From the NCBI RefSeq assembly GCF_000003195.3, contig NC_012878.2, positions 13,013,104-13,077,103 on the forward strand: a stretch of 64,000 nucleotides of DNA, given 5' to 3'. How positions within the stretch are numbered: position 1 is the stretch's first letter; each line of letters opens with the position of its first letter. Origin of the DNA: Sorghum bicolor. Its lineage: Eukaryota > Streptophyta > Magnoliopsida > Poales > Poaceae. This document shows positions 21,901 to 32,298 of the stretch, piece by piece. The notes beneath the pieces are model-generated. The model did no database searches and was not told the DNA's origin. It saw only the letters and a program-made list of their open reading frames with translations. The position numbers and the translations under genes were made by a program.

Positions 21901-24900
21901 TCTTTTGTAGCGTAATTTAGTTGGATGGCCCGACAGCATGCCAATGCAACTAGAAAAACCAATTGTTCTCGAAGATGCTCTATCTGATCTTCCAGAAGTA
22001 AGTAACACTCTTAAAGATTTCAGACCTATCAGTCCATGTTCTACCTTGCCTTGTCCACGTCACCCAAAGGAAAAATAAATCAAGTCGGTAGGACTGGGGC
22101 CTGTGGCTACACTATGTTCCAGCATTAAATGGTAGTTTACTTTTGAGGGTACATTTGCTGACTTTGGGTTAGGTATAAGCAATTTTCACTTAATTTAACA
22201 GTCCTTTAATTCAGAAGCTGTTGTGTAAATCTTTTGTAGGTGGAGAATGGAGAAAAACGAGAAGAAATGCTATATATGAAGGGACCTCAGACAGAATTCC
22301 AAAGATATATTCGGTCATTTAATTCTGGTGTGTGATTGCTTACATTGGTGTGGAAAGGACTTGGATTTTCTTTTTATTCGGTGTCATTGAATAATAGGTT
22401 CTGATGGCTAGAAATATTTATTTTGTACACTAGAATAATATTAAGATGACGGTTTCCATTTTTGAGGGACAATAAATTAGCTTGTATGCTTTTCTAATGG
22501 TATTTTGCATTTACTAAAATTGTTTTGAACATAACCTATTTACTATAAATGGTAGGAATTTGTTTAATAAAATAAGTATAAATTCATAAATATAGTTGAA
22601 AAAGAAACAGGAAACAACATGCACGAGATATGACCTCAGTTCTAAGTGCTTGTTACTGTGACCATATATCAAGGAAATCAAACTTTTGCCAAAAGTGTTA
22701 CCAAAATTTTCTTTGTTAACATGTCAATTTGGGTTTTTACGAAATATTTCCTTGGATTGATAAAGTGCTAAGAGGAGAAACTTTAGTCAAAAGTATCAAA
22801 ATTTTTGAAAAAGAAAGATATAATGACTCCTTTTCTTTCTTTCTTTTTGTGACCACCCATGTTTTCAGATCGTATTATCGAATCTAGTTGTTTGACCACC
22901 GATCAGACGATTAATCGCGATTAGTCGTCGATCAGGGTCGATTAGTCGGTCTGATCGGTCTGATCGGGCTGATCGGACATTTAGTCGTCCTTATGCCTAG
23001 ATAACCTGATCGACCATGTATATACTATATATATATGATGTAAATATATGAATTCATGGCATAATGAATCATTATCATGGTGATTTGGCCACTTACATGT
23101 AATTCCAGCCTGCTGATGCCTGATTTGGCCGCAAACATGAGCTCCTGCCTCCTGGACACTCATTCACTCACTTTTGTTCTTTTCTTACCCTAATTGGCTG
23201 GCTTAAGGTGGGCCTAATTCTTCCTACAGGCCTAAATACAATATTCCTGTACTGGCCCAACTTATCGTCCTGCTATACTTATCGGACGACTAATCGTGAC
23301 TAATCGCATCTAATCGGACGATAAGATTTCTGATCGACCTGATCGAATCGACGAAACTTATCGAGCACGCAGTTACGATAAGGACGACTAATCACGATTA
23401 ATCGTGATTAGTCGTCCGATCTGAAAACATGGGTGACCACTGCTATTTTCAACTTCAATGACCATGTTTGTCGGCATTACTTCATGATAGCTATGGTGCA
23501 AAACTCACACATGAAATCGTGTTTCTTCCATGCCCAGAAGTGCTTGGATCCAGAGCTCATGTCATAAAAGTGTCTAAATCAAAATTGTTTGACCATCGAC
23601 CAAGGGCACTGGATGTTGATAACTACTTAAGAGTACTGCAGATTCCCAAGAAAAAGGTTGTCTAAGATGCTTGTATGAACATAATTCAACTCTGGGTTAG
23701 AGAAATCTCTACAATCTCATCAGTCTTTTTTCAGGGAGCTAATTTTAGAGACCTTCCAGGAGTCATAGTAGGTCCTGACAACATAGCTAGATTAGATCCA
23801 ACTAAGGAGAGAATACTATTGCCATCTGGTAATCCTCTGGTAAGATGCTTGTGACAAAACACCTCAGAGATGCACTATACTTTTCTTTACATGTAAGTTT
23901 TGATAAATTTCCCTTGTACATTAGGTGGTTGATTGTGTCCTAGCCTACAAGAATGGTAAATCATTAAGGTTAGTTTCATGGATTTCAATTTATATTATAT
24001 ATTTATATGCCTGTTTCCACATTCATATTTTAGTGGTTCCCTTTTGTAATATGTTGCAGACCATATGGTCGACTCTGGTGGGACGAGGTAGTGGGAACTG
24101 TGCTGACATGTCCAAATGCTCACATGCAGGTGAGCTGTAACTCTGACATCCCCCTCCCCCCTCTCCCCTCTTTCATTTTGCTTATGATTTCAAAATATAA
24201 CTCTTACACATTACTGCCAGGCCTTAATACATCCTGCACAAGACAGACTGCTAACTATTCGTGAAAGTGCTCGTTTGCAAGGTTTTCCTGACAGCTTCAG
24301 GTTTCGTGGAACAGTCAAAGACAGGTATTTTTGGTTGGGCTTTGCTGTGGTACTCTTAAATGAATGTGAGCCATTTATTTAATTAGATCTGGTGGTTAGG
24401 ATCTATTACTTCATAGGAGGTAATATGTGAAATATATACCTATTTAATTTTAAATTTTGTAAAATAGGATAAATAAGAAAAGTTATAGATATATATTTTT
24501 TTGCTAGATCTAATTGATACATGTGTGATCTATTGGATATGGTAAATCTTTTAATTTTGTAACTTTGGACATGACATAATTTGATTAGCATAAACTGTCA
24601 TGACAGATATATACATTAAATAATTTGATTACCATCTAACTTTTCGTTCCCATCGCCATGACAGCTTAGTACCTAAAGTAATTTTATTAACATGTAACTT
24701 TTTGTTCTCACCTTAATTTGATTTAGCATGTAACTTTCCATTCCTGCTGTACATGACTGGTTCCCATACCATGCGCGCTAGCTGCTGCCCATGTTGCATT
24801 TTGAGCTACGCATGAACAGAAAAAGAGCCCCCCCCCCCCCACTCACACACACACACCCCGTTTTTGTGTTCATCTAATAAATCGATGGCTCAAATTGCTT

Positions 24901-25192
24901 TGACTTATTACATAGGTAACTGGAAAACCGTAGCATTGGCCGTTTTGTTTTCTTTCAGCTGTTCAGTAAGTAGATTAAGTTATAATGCGATGAACCTGGT
25001 TGCAGATACCGCCAGATTGGAAATGCAGTGGCTGTACCTGTCGGTCGTGCGCTTGGGTATGCCCTGGCCATGGCCTATCTGAACAAGACTGGAGATGACC
25101 CTCTCATGGTGCTTCCACCCAAGTTTGCATTCTCTCATGATGTACAAGGTCTTTCAAGTGTGAACGGTCTGCATGGCAGGCCCATCGGTTGA
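6990..25192 (+). CDS. CMT2: Chromomethylase, CMT2-type DNA (cytosine-5)-methyltransferase
   Basis: Nuclear enzyme methylating non-CG cytosines in chromatin carrying H3K9 methylation. Exons: 6990-9002, 16122-16153, 16246-16339, 16922-17029, 17214-17333, 17419-17512, 17787-17980, 18069-18134, 18360-18596, 18874-18932, 18997-19063, 21248-21577, 21653-21721, 21911-21997, 22240-22327, 23538-23656, 23735-23839, 23925-23968, 24060-24129, 24221-24324, 25006-25192. All phases fit; 4287 nt, 1428 residues. Residues 1-671 are a low-complexity N-terminal region with a 98-residue duplication (290-485). BAH domain about 686-782 ([19 protein letters not shown]). Motif [10 protein letters not shown] at about 859-867; chromodomain about 960-1020 ([15 protein letters not shown]); motif IV GGPPCQG with catalytic Cys1040; motif VI ENV at 1082-1084; motif VIII QFRMR at 1124-1128; motif [11 protein letters not shown] near 1370. 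All introns are GT-AG except intron 12 (GC-AG). The long N-terminal region and the sequence favour CMT2 over the shorter CMT3 type. No frame breaks are seen. Confidence 0.93.
7858..8445 (+). repeat. 294-bp tandem duplication inside CMT2 exon 1
   Basis: Two adjacent in-frame copies (7858-8151 and 8152-8445) each encode 98 residues beginning [10 protein letters not shown] and ending SLKNKVVS. They differ at scattered sites, for example [11 protein letters not shown] against [11 protein letters not shown], and IIDIYTSS against IVAIHCSS, but share long identical blocks such as [16 protein letters not shown]. The close match points to a fairly recent duplication in the variable N-terminal region. 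It keeps frame and adds no stop. Confidence 0.93.
9205..9480 (-). mobile_element. SINE-like sequence in CMT2 intron 1
   Basis: On the minus strand the block starts near CATGCTGGGTTGGTCAGG and contains TAGGTGAGTTGG, which resembles a tRNA-type A box, followed by a decayed B-box-like GGGTTAAAAAAATCC. Then come a G+C-rich body with GTCTAAGGCCCGGCCCC and a T-rich tail. This layout resembles grass tRNA-derived SINEs. I found no certain target-site duplication, and the A box sits some distance inside the left limit, so limits are approximate. Confidence 0.45.
10197..10490 (-). repeat. 3' LTR of the intronic copia element, internally duplicated
   Basis: It matches the 190-bp 5' LTR but is 294 bp long. 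A segment starting GATTAAGGGGTACAG is tandemly repeated with a period of 126 bp (starts at 10206 and 10332). About 22 bp near its outer end, present in the other LTR, are missing. Its inner end reads TATTAG on the minus strand instead of TGTTAG, a G-to-A change in the conserved TG terminus. Confidence 0.88.
10510..15475 (-). pseudogene. Copia gag-pol polyprotein, broken
   Basis: Gag starts at the ATG at 15475 and passes through an Ala/Gln-rich stretch with stops. A frameshift follows near 14900, before a UBN2-type gag domain (14895-14329, with [17 protein letters not shown]). Pol is open from 13761 to 10864: GAG-pre-integrase ([17 protein letters not shown]), integrase core, a Pro-rich linker, reverse transcriptase with YVDDIVLTA, and the start of RNase H. 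Two in-frame stops break RNase H just past 10864 and near 10795. Beyond them the domain continues ([10 protein letters not shown], then [17 protein letters not shown]) to a stop at 10510. The element cannot encode a working polyprotein. Confidence 0.88.
12061..12312 (-). repeat. 126-bp tandem duplication in the copia pol linker
   Basis: Two nearly identical 126-bp copies (12061-12186, 12187-12312) lie between integrase and reverse transcriptase. Each encodes 42 residues including [19 protein letters not shown]. The frame is kept. The period equals that of the duplication in the 3' LTR of the same element, although the sequences are unrelated. Confidence 0.9.
15659..15848 (-). repeat. 5' LTR of the intronic copia element
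   Basis: A 190-bp LTR beginning TGTTAGCAGTAGGCGCC and ending GCTCTCA on the minus strand. It is very short for a plant copia element. The primer-binding site follows directly at 15658. Confidence 0.88.
16526..16782. mobile_element. Stowaway-type MITE in CMT2 intron 3
   Basis: Inverted ends CTCCCTCTGTCC and AGACGGAAGGAG bound 257 bp and are flanked by TA dinucleotides (16524-16525 and 16783-16784), the Tc1/mariner Stowaway signature. It is non-coding. The neighbouring exons splice in phase, so the insertion is tolerated. Confidence 0.88.
18189..18200 (+). repeat. G12 tract in CMT2 intron 8
   Basis: A homopolymer of twelve G on the transcribed-sense strand, about 160 nt before the acceptor of exon 9 (18360). 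It could form a G-quadruplex in RNA or be a sequencing length error. No further function is visible. Confidence 0.7.
19811..19832 (+). repeat. G22 tract in CMT2 intron 11
   Basis: Twenty-two consecutive G follow GGGGC. Tracts this long are rare and hard to sequence, so the true length is uncertain. The sense RNA strand could form a quadruplex within the transposon-rich intron 11. Confidence 0.75.
19898..20170 (-). mobile_element. Truncated LINE 3' end in CMT2 intron 11
   Basis: Poly-T at 19898-19905 is the poly-A tail of a minus-strand insertion, followed by CGAATACGCAGGAGGACTGC, typical of grass L1 3' ends. The flanks carry a 14-bp duplication, AACATGCTGCTTCC (19884-19897) against AACATGCTGCCTCC (20171-20184), with one mismatch. 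The 5' truncation and tail fit target-primed reverse transcription. No ORF survives. Confidence 0.78.
20256..21181. mobile_element. Pack-MULE-like element in CMT2 intron 11
   Basis: A 9-bp duplication ACCGTTGTG (20247-20255 and 21182-21190) flanks inverted ends of well over 100 bp, starting GAGAAAATTGCAGATATAGG. The arms hold repeats of ATAGGACTCCAATCAACRCG, three on the left and two on the right. The core (about 20450-20930) is G+C rich, unlike the intron around it, and looks like captured gene sequence of unknown source. The element ends 66 bp before exon 12, which encodes the catalytic cysteine. Confidence 0.85.
22857..23432. mobile_element. hAT-type MITE in CMT2 intron 15
   Basis: The 8-bp duplication GTGACCAC (22849-22856 and 23433-23440) and inverted ends starting CCATGTTTTCAGATCG indicate a non-autonomous hAT-type element of 576 bp. 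Subterminal regions are dense in GATTAGTCG, GATCGG and their inverses, perhaps transposase-binding repeats. The interior is A+T rich and non-coding. It ends 105 bp before exon 16. Confidence 0.82.
24828..24840 (+). repeat. C13 tract and CA-rich run in CMT2 intron 20
   Basis: Thirteen C are followed by an ACACAC-rich stretch to about 24857. This is simple sequence; no function is evident. Confidence 0.6.
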
Positions 25193-25620
25193 AGAGTTCA
25201 TTTCCAGTCATGCTCCGGTTGGAAAGCTGCTAGCCCAATTCAGTGACTCATGCTTTGTGAATATCAATAGGACCTATACTCATTTATCTGCCGGAGTCAG
25301 ATGGAAGGAGTCTGGATTCCCCAGTTAGATGTCCCCCAATCAAATGGGTTATCCTGTCTGTTGTTCTTTCTCATTCATTTGATTGTCATGTTGTAAGTTG
25401 TATCATTCATTGTACTAAGTTATCAGAAGCTTAGATAGGTAGGTGAAGGGTCCCAGAACGAAGGTCCCCTGGGACCCTTGTTCAAAAAATCAAAAGGATG
25501 TAGTGTAACGCTGGGTATACCAGGGAAACAAAATGTTGTACATCATCTGATTTGCTGTATTAGGCTAGTGAGTCGACATGGGTATAGTAGCTTCAGTAAA
25601 TCTTCTTTTTTTTTTTTGTT
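25193..25620 (+). other. Probable 3' untranslated region and 3' flank of CMT2
   Basis: Non-coding sequence follows the TGA at 25190-25192. T-rich and AT-rich patches could direct polyadenylation, but I cannot pick a single site. A T-run and a small CTAGA-rich palindrome lie near 25606-25640. Confidence 0.4.
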
Positions 25621-25750
25621 CTAGAATCTAGACTCTAGAACTACAATGCAGTAAATTCGTTCAGTCGCAGATATGTATTGTTAATCTGATCTTTCAAAAG
25701 GGTTAGTAATTTGACATTTTATGGAATTTCTCTAAAGGGATCACATATCT

Positions 25751-26168
25751 ATATCTATACCTTTATACCTAATAATAAAGAGACAAAATTTTTGGTCATT
25801 TTTTTCGTCCATCTATTTTTTCGTCTACCTCTCACTAACTGCCGGTAGTTGAGAGGTTCTTCTGCATAGACTTATATGACCTTAGATAGTTAGGACAAGC
25901 ATATCTCTCCGAGCTTGATTAAACTAAATAGGAATAGGAATCTTAATTTCAATAGAATTTTTTTATGTATACCTACTTTTTTTATTAAATTGGTTCACCT
26001 CTTTTATTGATCTCGACTTTAGCAAAAAATATATGATGAAGTGTCTATACACTATGTAAATTGATTGGTGTGCAGTAGGCTCCATTATATTTATTGAATC
26101 TTTGATGCCATAGTTGGAAGTGGAAGTGAAAACGTGCGCCCATGACCCTGCGTTTCGCCATTTTTGCT
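25751..26168 (+). other. Possible small Helitron-like sequence
   Basis: The left side begins TCTATATCTATACC followed by a TAATAATAAAGAG stretch, resembling 5' ends of some grass Helitrons. A CTAG at about 26165-26168 could be a 3' end. I could not confirm a 3' hairpin, and Helitrons leave no duplication, so the call is tentative. Confidence 0.2.
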
Positions 26169-26740
26169 AGTGTTATACTATACAGACTAGGTTTGCCATT
26201 TAGGGCATTTTTATCTTCTTTTTCAATAAGTTTTCTACTTTATAAAATAGCTAAACAATAAAATTTAGCTACCAATTTTAGCCAAGCTCTTGGAGTTGCT
26301 CTTAGCTAGCTAATTATTAGTGCTAACAGATCTAAACATGTCATTAGTCTCTTGGACTCACGAAGCCCTTGCTGGCTTGCTGTGAAACTACCGTTTGTTC
26401 AGACCATGAATCTGTACCTCGATGCTATTAGCTTCTCTTATTTTTTTTATAATATAACTATATAAGGTATTGTGATTTAATAAAGTTGAATCATCAAACT
26501 TTTGCATATTTACGATGATGTATTAATGGATTCACATTTCAAAAATGTTTTACTGTTTCGTTTAAGAAAACAAATATTTTATTGTGATATTAATCTCTCC
26601 ATGAATTTTTAAAAGATTTGTTTATTCACATTTCATAGTAAAAAAATACAATGCAGTGTTATACATGTGATTGGTTTCTGCGTCTTGTACAGAGGAGTAG
26701 AAGGAAGGACGCATAGCTCGATATATAGAATTTGGCATGT

Positions 26741-27107
26741 GGTCTTGTTTAAATTCAGCGTTTAAAGTCTTGAGGTGTCATATTGATAGTCATATTGGGG
26801 TATTACATGAAAGTGTTCAGATAGTAATAATAAAATAAATTAATAATAAAATAAATTACAGAAGTTTTCAGTACTTCTGAGACAAATTTATTAAGCCTAA
26901 TTAATCCATTATTAGCATATGTTTATTATAGCTTTACTGTAGCATTACGTTGTCAGATCATGGACTAGTTAGACTTAAAAGTTTCGTCTCGCAAAATAGT
27001 CATAATCTGTGTAATTAGTTATTTTTTAGTTTATATTTAATACTTTATACATGTGTCCAAACATTCGATGAGATAGTGACTAAACTTCGGGGGAAGGACC
27101 CAAACAA
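26741..27107. mobile_element. MITE remnant, GGTCTTGTTTA type
   Basis: The left side reads GGTCTTGTTTAAATTCAGC. The right side carries TTAGACTTAAAAGTTTCGTC, ACATGTGTCCAAACATTCGA and a decayed end near CCAAACAATG. These internal motifs recur in the MITE at 5472-5697 (ACTCAAAAGATTCGTCTTGC, ATGTGTCCAAAAATTTGATG). It is likely an older, longer relative whose limits are approximate. Confidence 0.5.
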
Positions 27108-27822
27108 TGTAGATTGAGCTTGCTTGAGCTATGCCGGTTTTGGCTGAATGGTAGGATGCAAAGCTGCACTTGCTTTGAGGATCGTGGTAGTCTATATATA
27201 TGGCTTCTTCAGGTAACTGTGTGGCGTGATATTTTTTTTCTTAAACATTGCTCGGAACTGTGTTGCCGCATGTAGTTTGGAAGTCAAACTAAGTAAAACA
27301 TCCACCTCCCTTACCTTGTTTAAAAAACAAACCCCATAAAATTATTTGCAAATTAAATAAAATCCTTTAAAGGTGTTGGTCGACTCTTGGTTTTGAATTA
27401 TTCGCAATGGTGGTTTTGAATTAAGCTTCTTAAAACTCTACTTGGTCTCTAATTTTACTTATAAAAAACTATGCAAGATTTCTGTCTAAATGTGTAGTAC
27501 GATTAAAAGTGTTATGCAACCTAAGTTCTAGCTAATATATCCTATCAACTAGCTTAGTAAGCAAAACTAGAAAAGATAACCACATAACCTAAAAAAGTAA
27601 TGTAAGTGTGGAGGCTTAAATGGTTAGAGATGTAAACTCCCATTGATCGATGATGGTATCTATTCTGAAGATATAGAGAAGCTCACGCTTCCTTCTAATC
27701 CTCATTTGGGCCCCTTGAAAGCTCTAGTTTAATTTTGGATAATTGATGAAATCTAAGAAATAATCATTGTGCTAAGTGTGTAGACATGAAATTATAATTC
27801 CCATGCCAAGTGATAAACCTAG
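27108..27822. other. Intergenic sequence between MITE remnant and CACTA element
   Basis: No gene or RNA is seen. The last three bases (TAG, 27820-27822) are the left target-site duplication of the CACTA element. Confidence 0.5.
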
Positions 27823-27834
27823 CACTGCTGGACG

Positions 27835-28062
27835 ATCGGGCATTAGCACCGGTCGGGAAGGGCATGTTGCCCCGGTTCCCGAGCCGGTGCTGCCCTTCCG
27901 GGACTAAAGGCCCACCCTTTAGTCCCGGTTCGGGGAACCAGGGCTAAAGCATCCCCTTTAACACCGGTTCGTAATACCAACCGGTGTTAAAGGGTCCTGC
28001 CAGAGCTGCCACGTTGCAGGACTCTTTAACACCGGTTACCAACCGGTGTTAAAGGGTTTCTT
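27835..28062. repeat. Left subterminal repeats of the CACTA element
   Basis: Inverted pairs of the type TTTAACACCGGTT...AACCGGTGTTAAAG and TTTAGTCCCGGTT occur several times. In CACTA elements such arrays bind the TNPA-type protein and can form stem structures. The left array is more degenerate than the right one. Confidence 0.85.
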
Positions 28063-28341
28063 TTTTTTTGGTTCACTTCTTCGGTTCTGTTTATTGTTTT
28101 TATTTAATATTCAATACATGTTTTTGCTGATACAATAGTATATTTATATTACACGCATATTAAGCATATATAAATAAAAATTATAGGCTTAGCTTTATAA
28201 TTAAGCTTTGCCTATAATAAAATGAATAGGTCACATAAAAAATTAAATAGATATTTAAAAAGCTTTATATATATAGTTTTATATGTACAAAATTCGTGAC
28301 ACATATATACATAGAGTTTTTTCTCCCAATGTCTACACACG

Positions 28342-28668
28342 TTACAAATGATCATCGTTGTTTGGAATAAGAGTTTCGTTGCCGTTGAAGTGAAACTCGC
28401 CGTTTGGATTGATCACTTGCTCGCGGAGAAATCCTGCTATCATCTCTTGTATAGCTTTGATTTGTTCTTTTTGTATGACCCTTTTCCCTCAACCATTCCG
28501 TCTTTAATTTGAAATAAATAAAAAAGTTATTAGTTATCTAAGTTATTCAATATAATTCAGGAGATAATGAAAAGATCTGTGGGTGTTTGATTGACTTGTG
28601 CCATCATGAATTTGCACACGTAATATGCACATAGATTGTTCCCCCTTCTTGTCTTAAACACCACTGTA

Positions 28669-28720
<52 letters not shown>

Positions 28721-31700
28721 CACGACCACGACAATAAGAAGGCTAAAACTTAGCGAAAGTTTGCTAGCTAGTAGAACTTACTTGTGGATGTATTATGTTA
28801 AGCGGCGCTTTACATCCACTGAGATATTCACGGTCAATGAATCTTTCCCAAACCCTACACACAGCCATTGTGGATCGTAAACTAATAATTACAGAGTCAT
28901 ATTATGATATTCTTCTAGTTGAGATCGACATTACGTACCTTTGAATAATGTTTACCATTTGTTGATAATTTTCTTGTGGTTTTCTCATTGAGTCAAAGAT
29001 TATCAACCGGTTCTTGGAAATTTCAATGACCATGAGTATCCAGTGAAAGCTGTTTATATATATATATAGTCAGGCCTATATATAACTATATAAAACTTGT
29101 CTCGAGTAATAATTATTAAAATAAAATATGCATGCACTTAATAACTATATAACTCACTCGAAGTTGAAGGGGAAGAGTATTTTTTGTTTTTCTTTTTGGT
29201 TCATAAAGAACCTCATAAGATTGGTGCAGACTTCTGTCTCATGAGCTGCTGTCCACACTACCTGCGGAGCTTTGAAAACAATATAAGGGTCAACGAACCC
29301 AATACTATTGTTATTTGTGATTCTGAGCTCTCTCATTTGGTGTCTGCATATATACATACAAATTCTAAGTGTGTAAGGATTATATACATGTAATTAAAGA
29401 AGTTAGAAGTATAATAAAAAGAAAAAAATACTTACAGACAAAAGCAGCTGACAAGAGATTTGTCGAGAGCGTCGAGGTGACATAATTGGTGCAATTCTTC
29501 GAACTGCACGTATATGAGGTCATCTCCACGGAAGTAGTGATGTTGTCTAATACGAAGAGAAATCCAGTTCTCTCCCCTTTTAGACGTCTCAATGCACCAT
29601 TTGTTTATTTCAAACATTTGTGTGCCGAGCTCATGTAAACGCTGAGGGTCGAATAGACTCCTGTCCGGTTCATATCTTGCCCTCCATTGATCAACTACCT
29701 CAGCTTTTTCAAATATTTGGCATCCAAGAATGGCGGCAATTTCTTCCATATTTAAACCGCTCTGTCCAAAGTAACGCTCAAGCGAGTCTAGCTCAGACAA
29801 CGCTAAGGATTTCTTTGGCATCAAGTCTTCATTTGAGCCGTATTGATTTGGCACAATCAAAGGAGGCACCGGTTTTGATACTTCTCCGAGCTGTGGGACC
29901 TCCTTTCCTACTCTCTTTCTAGGCTGTGAAGACTTGACCAGAGACCGCTCATAGTCCGAAAGTGCTGGTTTTTTCTGAGCTTCGCGTTGCTTCTTTTGCT
30001 GGTCCGCCACCTTCTGCCCTCAGTTCCGATGACTCTACATAAAAGTGCGGCTTTTCTGGGTTTAGCCATTTTTTTCTATCCTCCTTCAATTTATCAAAAA
30101 ATTGTTTCACCTCAGCTTTGGATGCAGCAATTACCTCCTCTTCACTCTTTTCGTAAGGTAATTTTTCTGGTGTCTTAGCTCTCTTTGCCGAGGCAGCCTT
30201 CTTTGGAGGTGGGACCGATGACTTCGGTCGTTCTTGGGCGGACCGCTTCTGACTACCTCGCTTTGGAGGTGAGGGGACCGACCGTGTACTCTTTGGAGAG
30301 GGCGGTGCAGGCGGTGGAGGTGGTGGGGCCGATCTTTTCGGTGTTGGAGAACGCGGTGGAGGAGTTAGAGACCTCGGTGGAGGAGGTGGAGACCGTGGTG
30401 GAGGCGGTGGCGGGGTCGGTGTGGCCGCCGCAGGTGTTGGAGGAGATCCAGCATTGTCACCACCCGCAGCACTATGATACGCTGGGGAGAGAACTGGACT
30501 TAGGTTGGAGGAGTCCCTGCAAAGAAAACAATTACAAGTTTTGTGAGCAAACTTTTTTTTAATTTCAATACTTAATAAATAATATAAGAAGTAAAATCAC
30601 ACACAAACCTATGTTGAGGAATAATTATGAAGCGCTTGCGCCAACAAATAAATGTCTTCTCAGCTTCACCTAAGGTCTTCTCTCCGTCTCCCCCTTCTAT
30701 GTCTAGAGGCACATTGCCACAACCTTTCTCAACCCTATCAACCGATACGCTAGCATATCCACCAGGTACTGGTCGATTATGGATTCTTGGAGTTCGGTCG
30801 ATAGGGTTGACAACAGCGATAGCCACCTTTTTTGTTTCATTCCCATCTGGTACATGCAGCTCACAGGTAGTAAAAGCCTCTGTGACATCATCCACGGAGA
30901 AGTGTAGCTTCGTGTCATCCTGAATGGTTGGTACTTCCGTAGATGCGCAGCTGCTTTTCAACTGGTCTGGGGGGCTAACGTTGACCTCAGGCTGTGATGT
31001 ACCTTGCCCTTTCGTCATTTGACTTAGTGCTGCTTGCACTTGCCTTTGAATCTCCGCCTGCATGCATTCTTCATGAGCTTTCTCGCGCTCTTCTGATTGC
31101 AGAACAAAAGCTTCCAGGCAGCGGATCCGCTCTGTCTCCTCATCCTTCTTTCTCTGGCGGCACGGAACTGCCCCATAGCCTTTCGTACGCCCACCGTGCT
31201 CAGGATTTTCAAGCGCATAGGTGAGTTCATTCTTCTCCCTGTTAGGTCTGAACTCACCAGACTGAACCGCCTCTCATGTACGGACTAGTCTCTCTGCTGC
31301 TCTAGAGATTTCTTGGCCCCAAACTAGCGCTCCGGTGTCCGGGTCCACGCTTCCCCCATGACCGTAGAACCAATGCTTGGAGCGCTCGCTCCAATGCTTT
31401 GCTATTGTCTCGGGTGTTACCCCCCTAGCAAGCATCTCCTATTCCATTCGGTCCCACTTGGGAACAGCACTCTTATAACCACGTGATCCCATATGATGGT
31501 GGTATGTCTTTTTACTTGCATTCTCTTTGTTTCTAATGGCTCGTTTCTCGCCCTCTTATGATGTTTTGTACTGCACGAAGTCATCCCAGAAGGCCCTCAG
31601 CTTTACATATTGCTTGAAGTTGAAATTTGGAGTCTCGTTTTTCTTGACAAATTTATTGTACAAAGTCTTCTTCCAATTCTAGAACAGTACTACCATCTTC

Positions 31701-32298
31701 TTGATAGTCCAGTCATAAATTCGCACCTTCAACTCTTCATCGTTGGTGTCGAAGGTGAAAACATCTGTGACGGCTTTCCAAACTAACTCCTTGTCACGAT
31801 CAGAGACAAAACTGATCTCAGGAGCACCTCGCTTCTCTCTCCATTCACGAGCACTAATCGGTATTTGATCTCTCACAAGATATCCACAGTGACTAACATA
31901 TTTATTTGCATGTTCACCAAGTGGTCTGCCTGTAGCTATCTCAAACTCAGAGATTACATAGCGGCCCTCCAACGACTTCTTTGGCCCTCGTGGAGGTACG
32001 CTTCTCCCCGTAGAGGTCGATCTAGAAGGCTACACGTAGATATAGAAACAAAAATACTAAATTAATAACCAAGTAAGTCTAAAAACTAATGTAAGAGATG
32101 CATTAATTATATATGTTTACATTTACATACCTCGCCAGTATTTTCTTCTTGTTGTACGACAAGTTGTTGCTCAGGCACATTGCCCTCTTGTTGCTCAGTC
32201 GGATTGCCTTGCATGATCTCGTTGTAATCAATAAAGTACTGACTACCATCGTCGATCATATTTTGAATAGCATCTTCCATATAATTCAGGATCATCAT
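28342..32298 (-). pseudogene. CACTA second gene: Transposase_24-like region joined to Ulp1-type protease domain
   Basis: Minus-strand exons carry, in order: an acidic Gln-rich start (32298-32107); a Transposase_24-like part (31972-31679 onward, with IYDWTIKKMVVLF); a coiled-coil-like part (about 31250-30572); a Pro/Arg-rich stretch (about 30480-30185); a region with SDYERSLVKSSQPRKR (30010-29432); then a Ulp1/C48-like protease fold. The fold shows a His in FHWILMVIEI (near 29040), an Asp in IIFDSMRKPQ (near 28990) and a Cys in GNNLCAYYVCKF (near 28640). The last coding piece ends at the stop 28344-28342. Frameshifts and stops, including one just before 31679 and a shift near 28470, break it. 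Known Ulp1 proteins cleave SUMO; activity here is unproven. Confidence 0.7.
28671..28715. repeat. (TA)n microsatellite
   Basis: About 45 bp of TA dinucleotides in an intron of the CACTA second gene. Confidence 0.95.

Noticed and set aside
22981..23163. Small minus-strand frame inside the hAT-type MITE
   Set aside because: Short, no domain, inside a non-autonomous element.
23468..23665. A separate short protein overlapping CMT2 exon 16
   Set aside because: Its second half is CMT2 exon 16; the first part is intron 15 sequence. The acceptor at 23537 restores the conserved reading.
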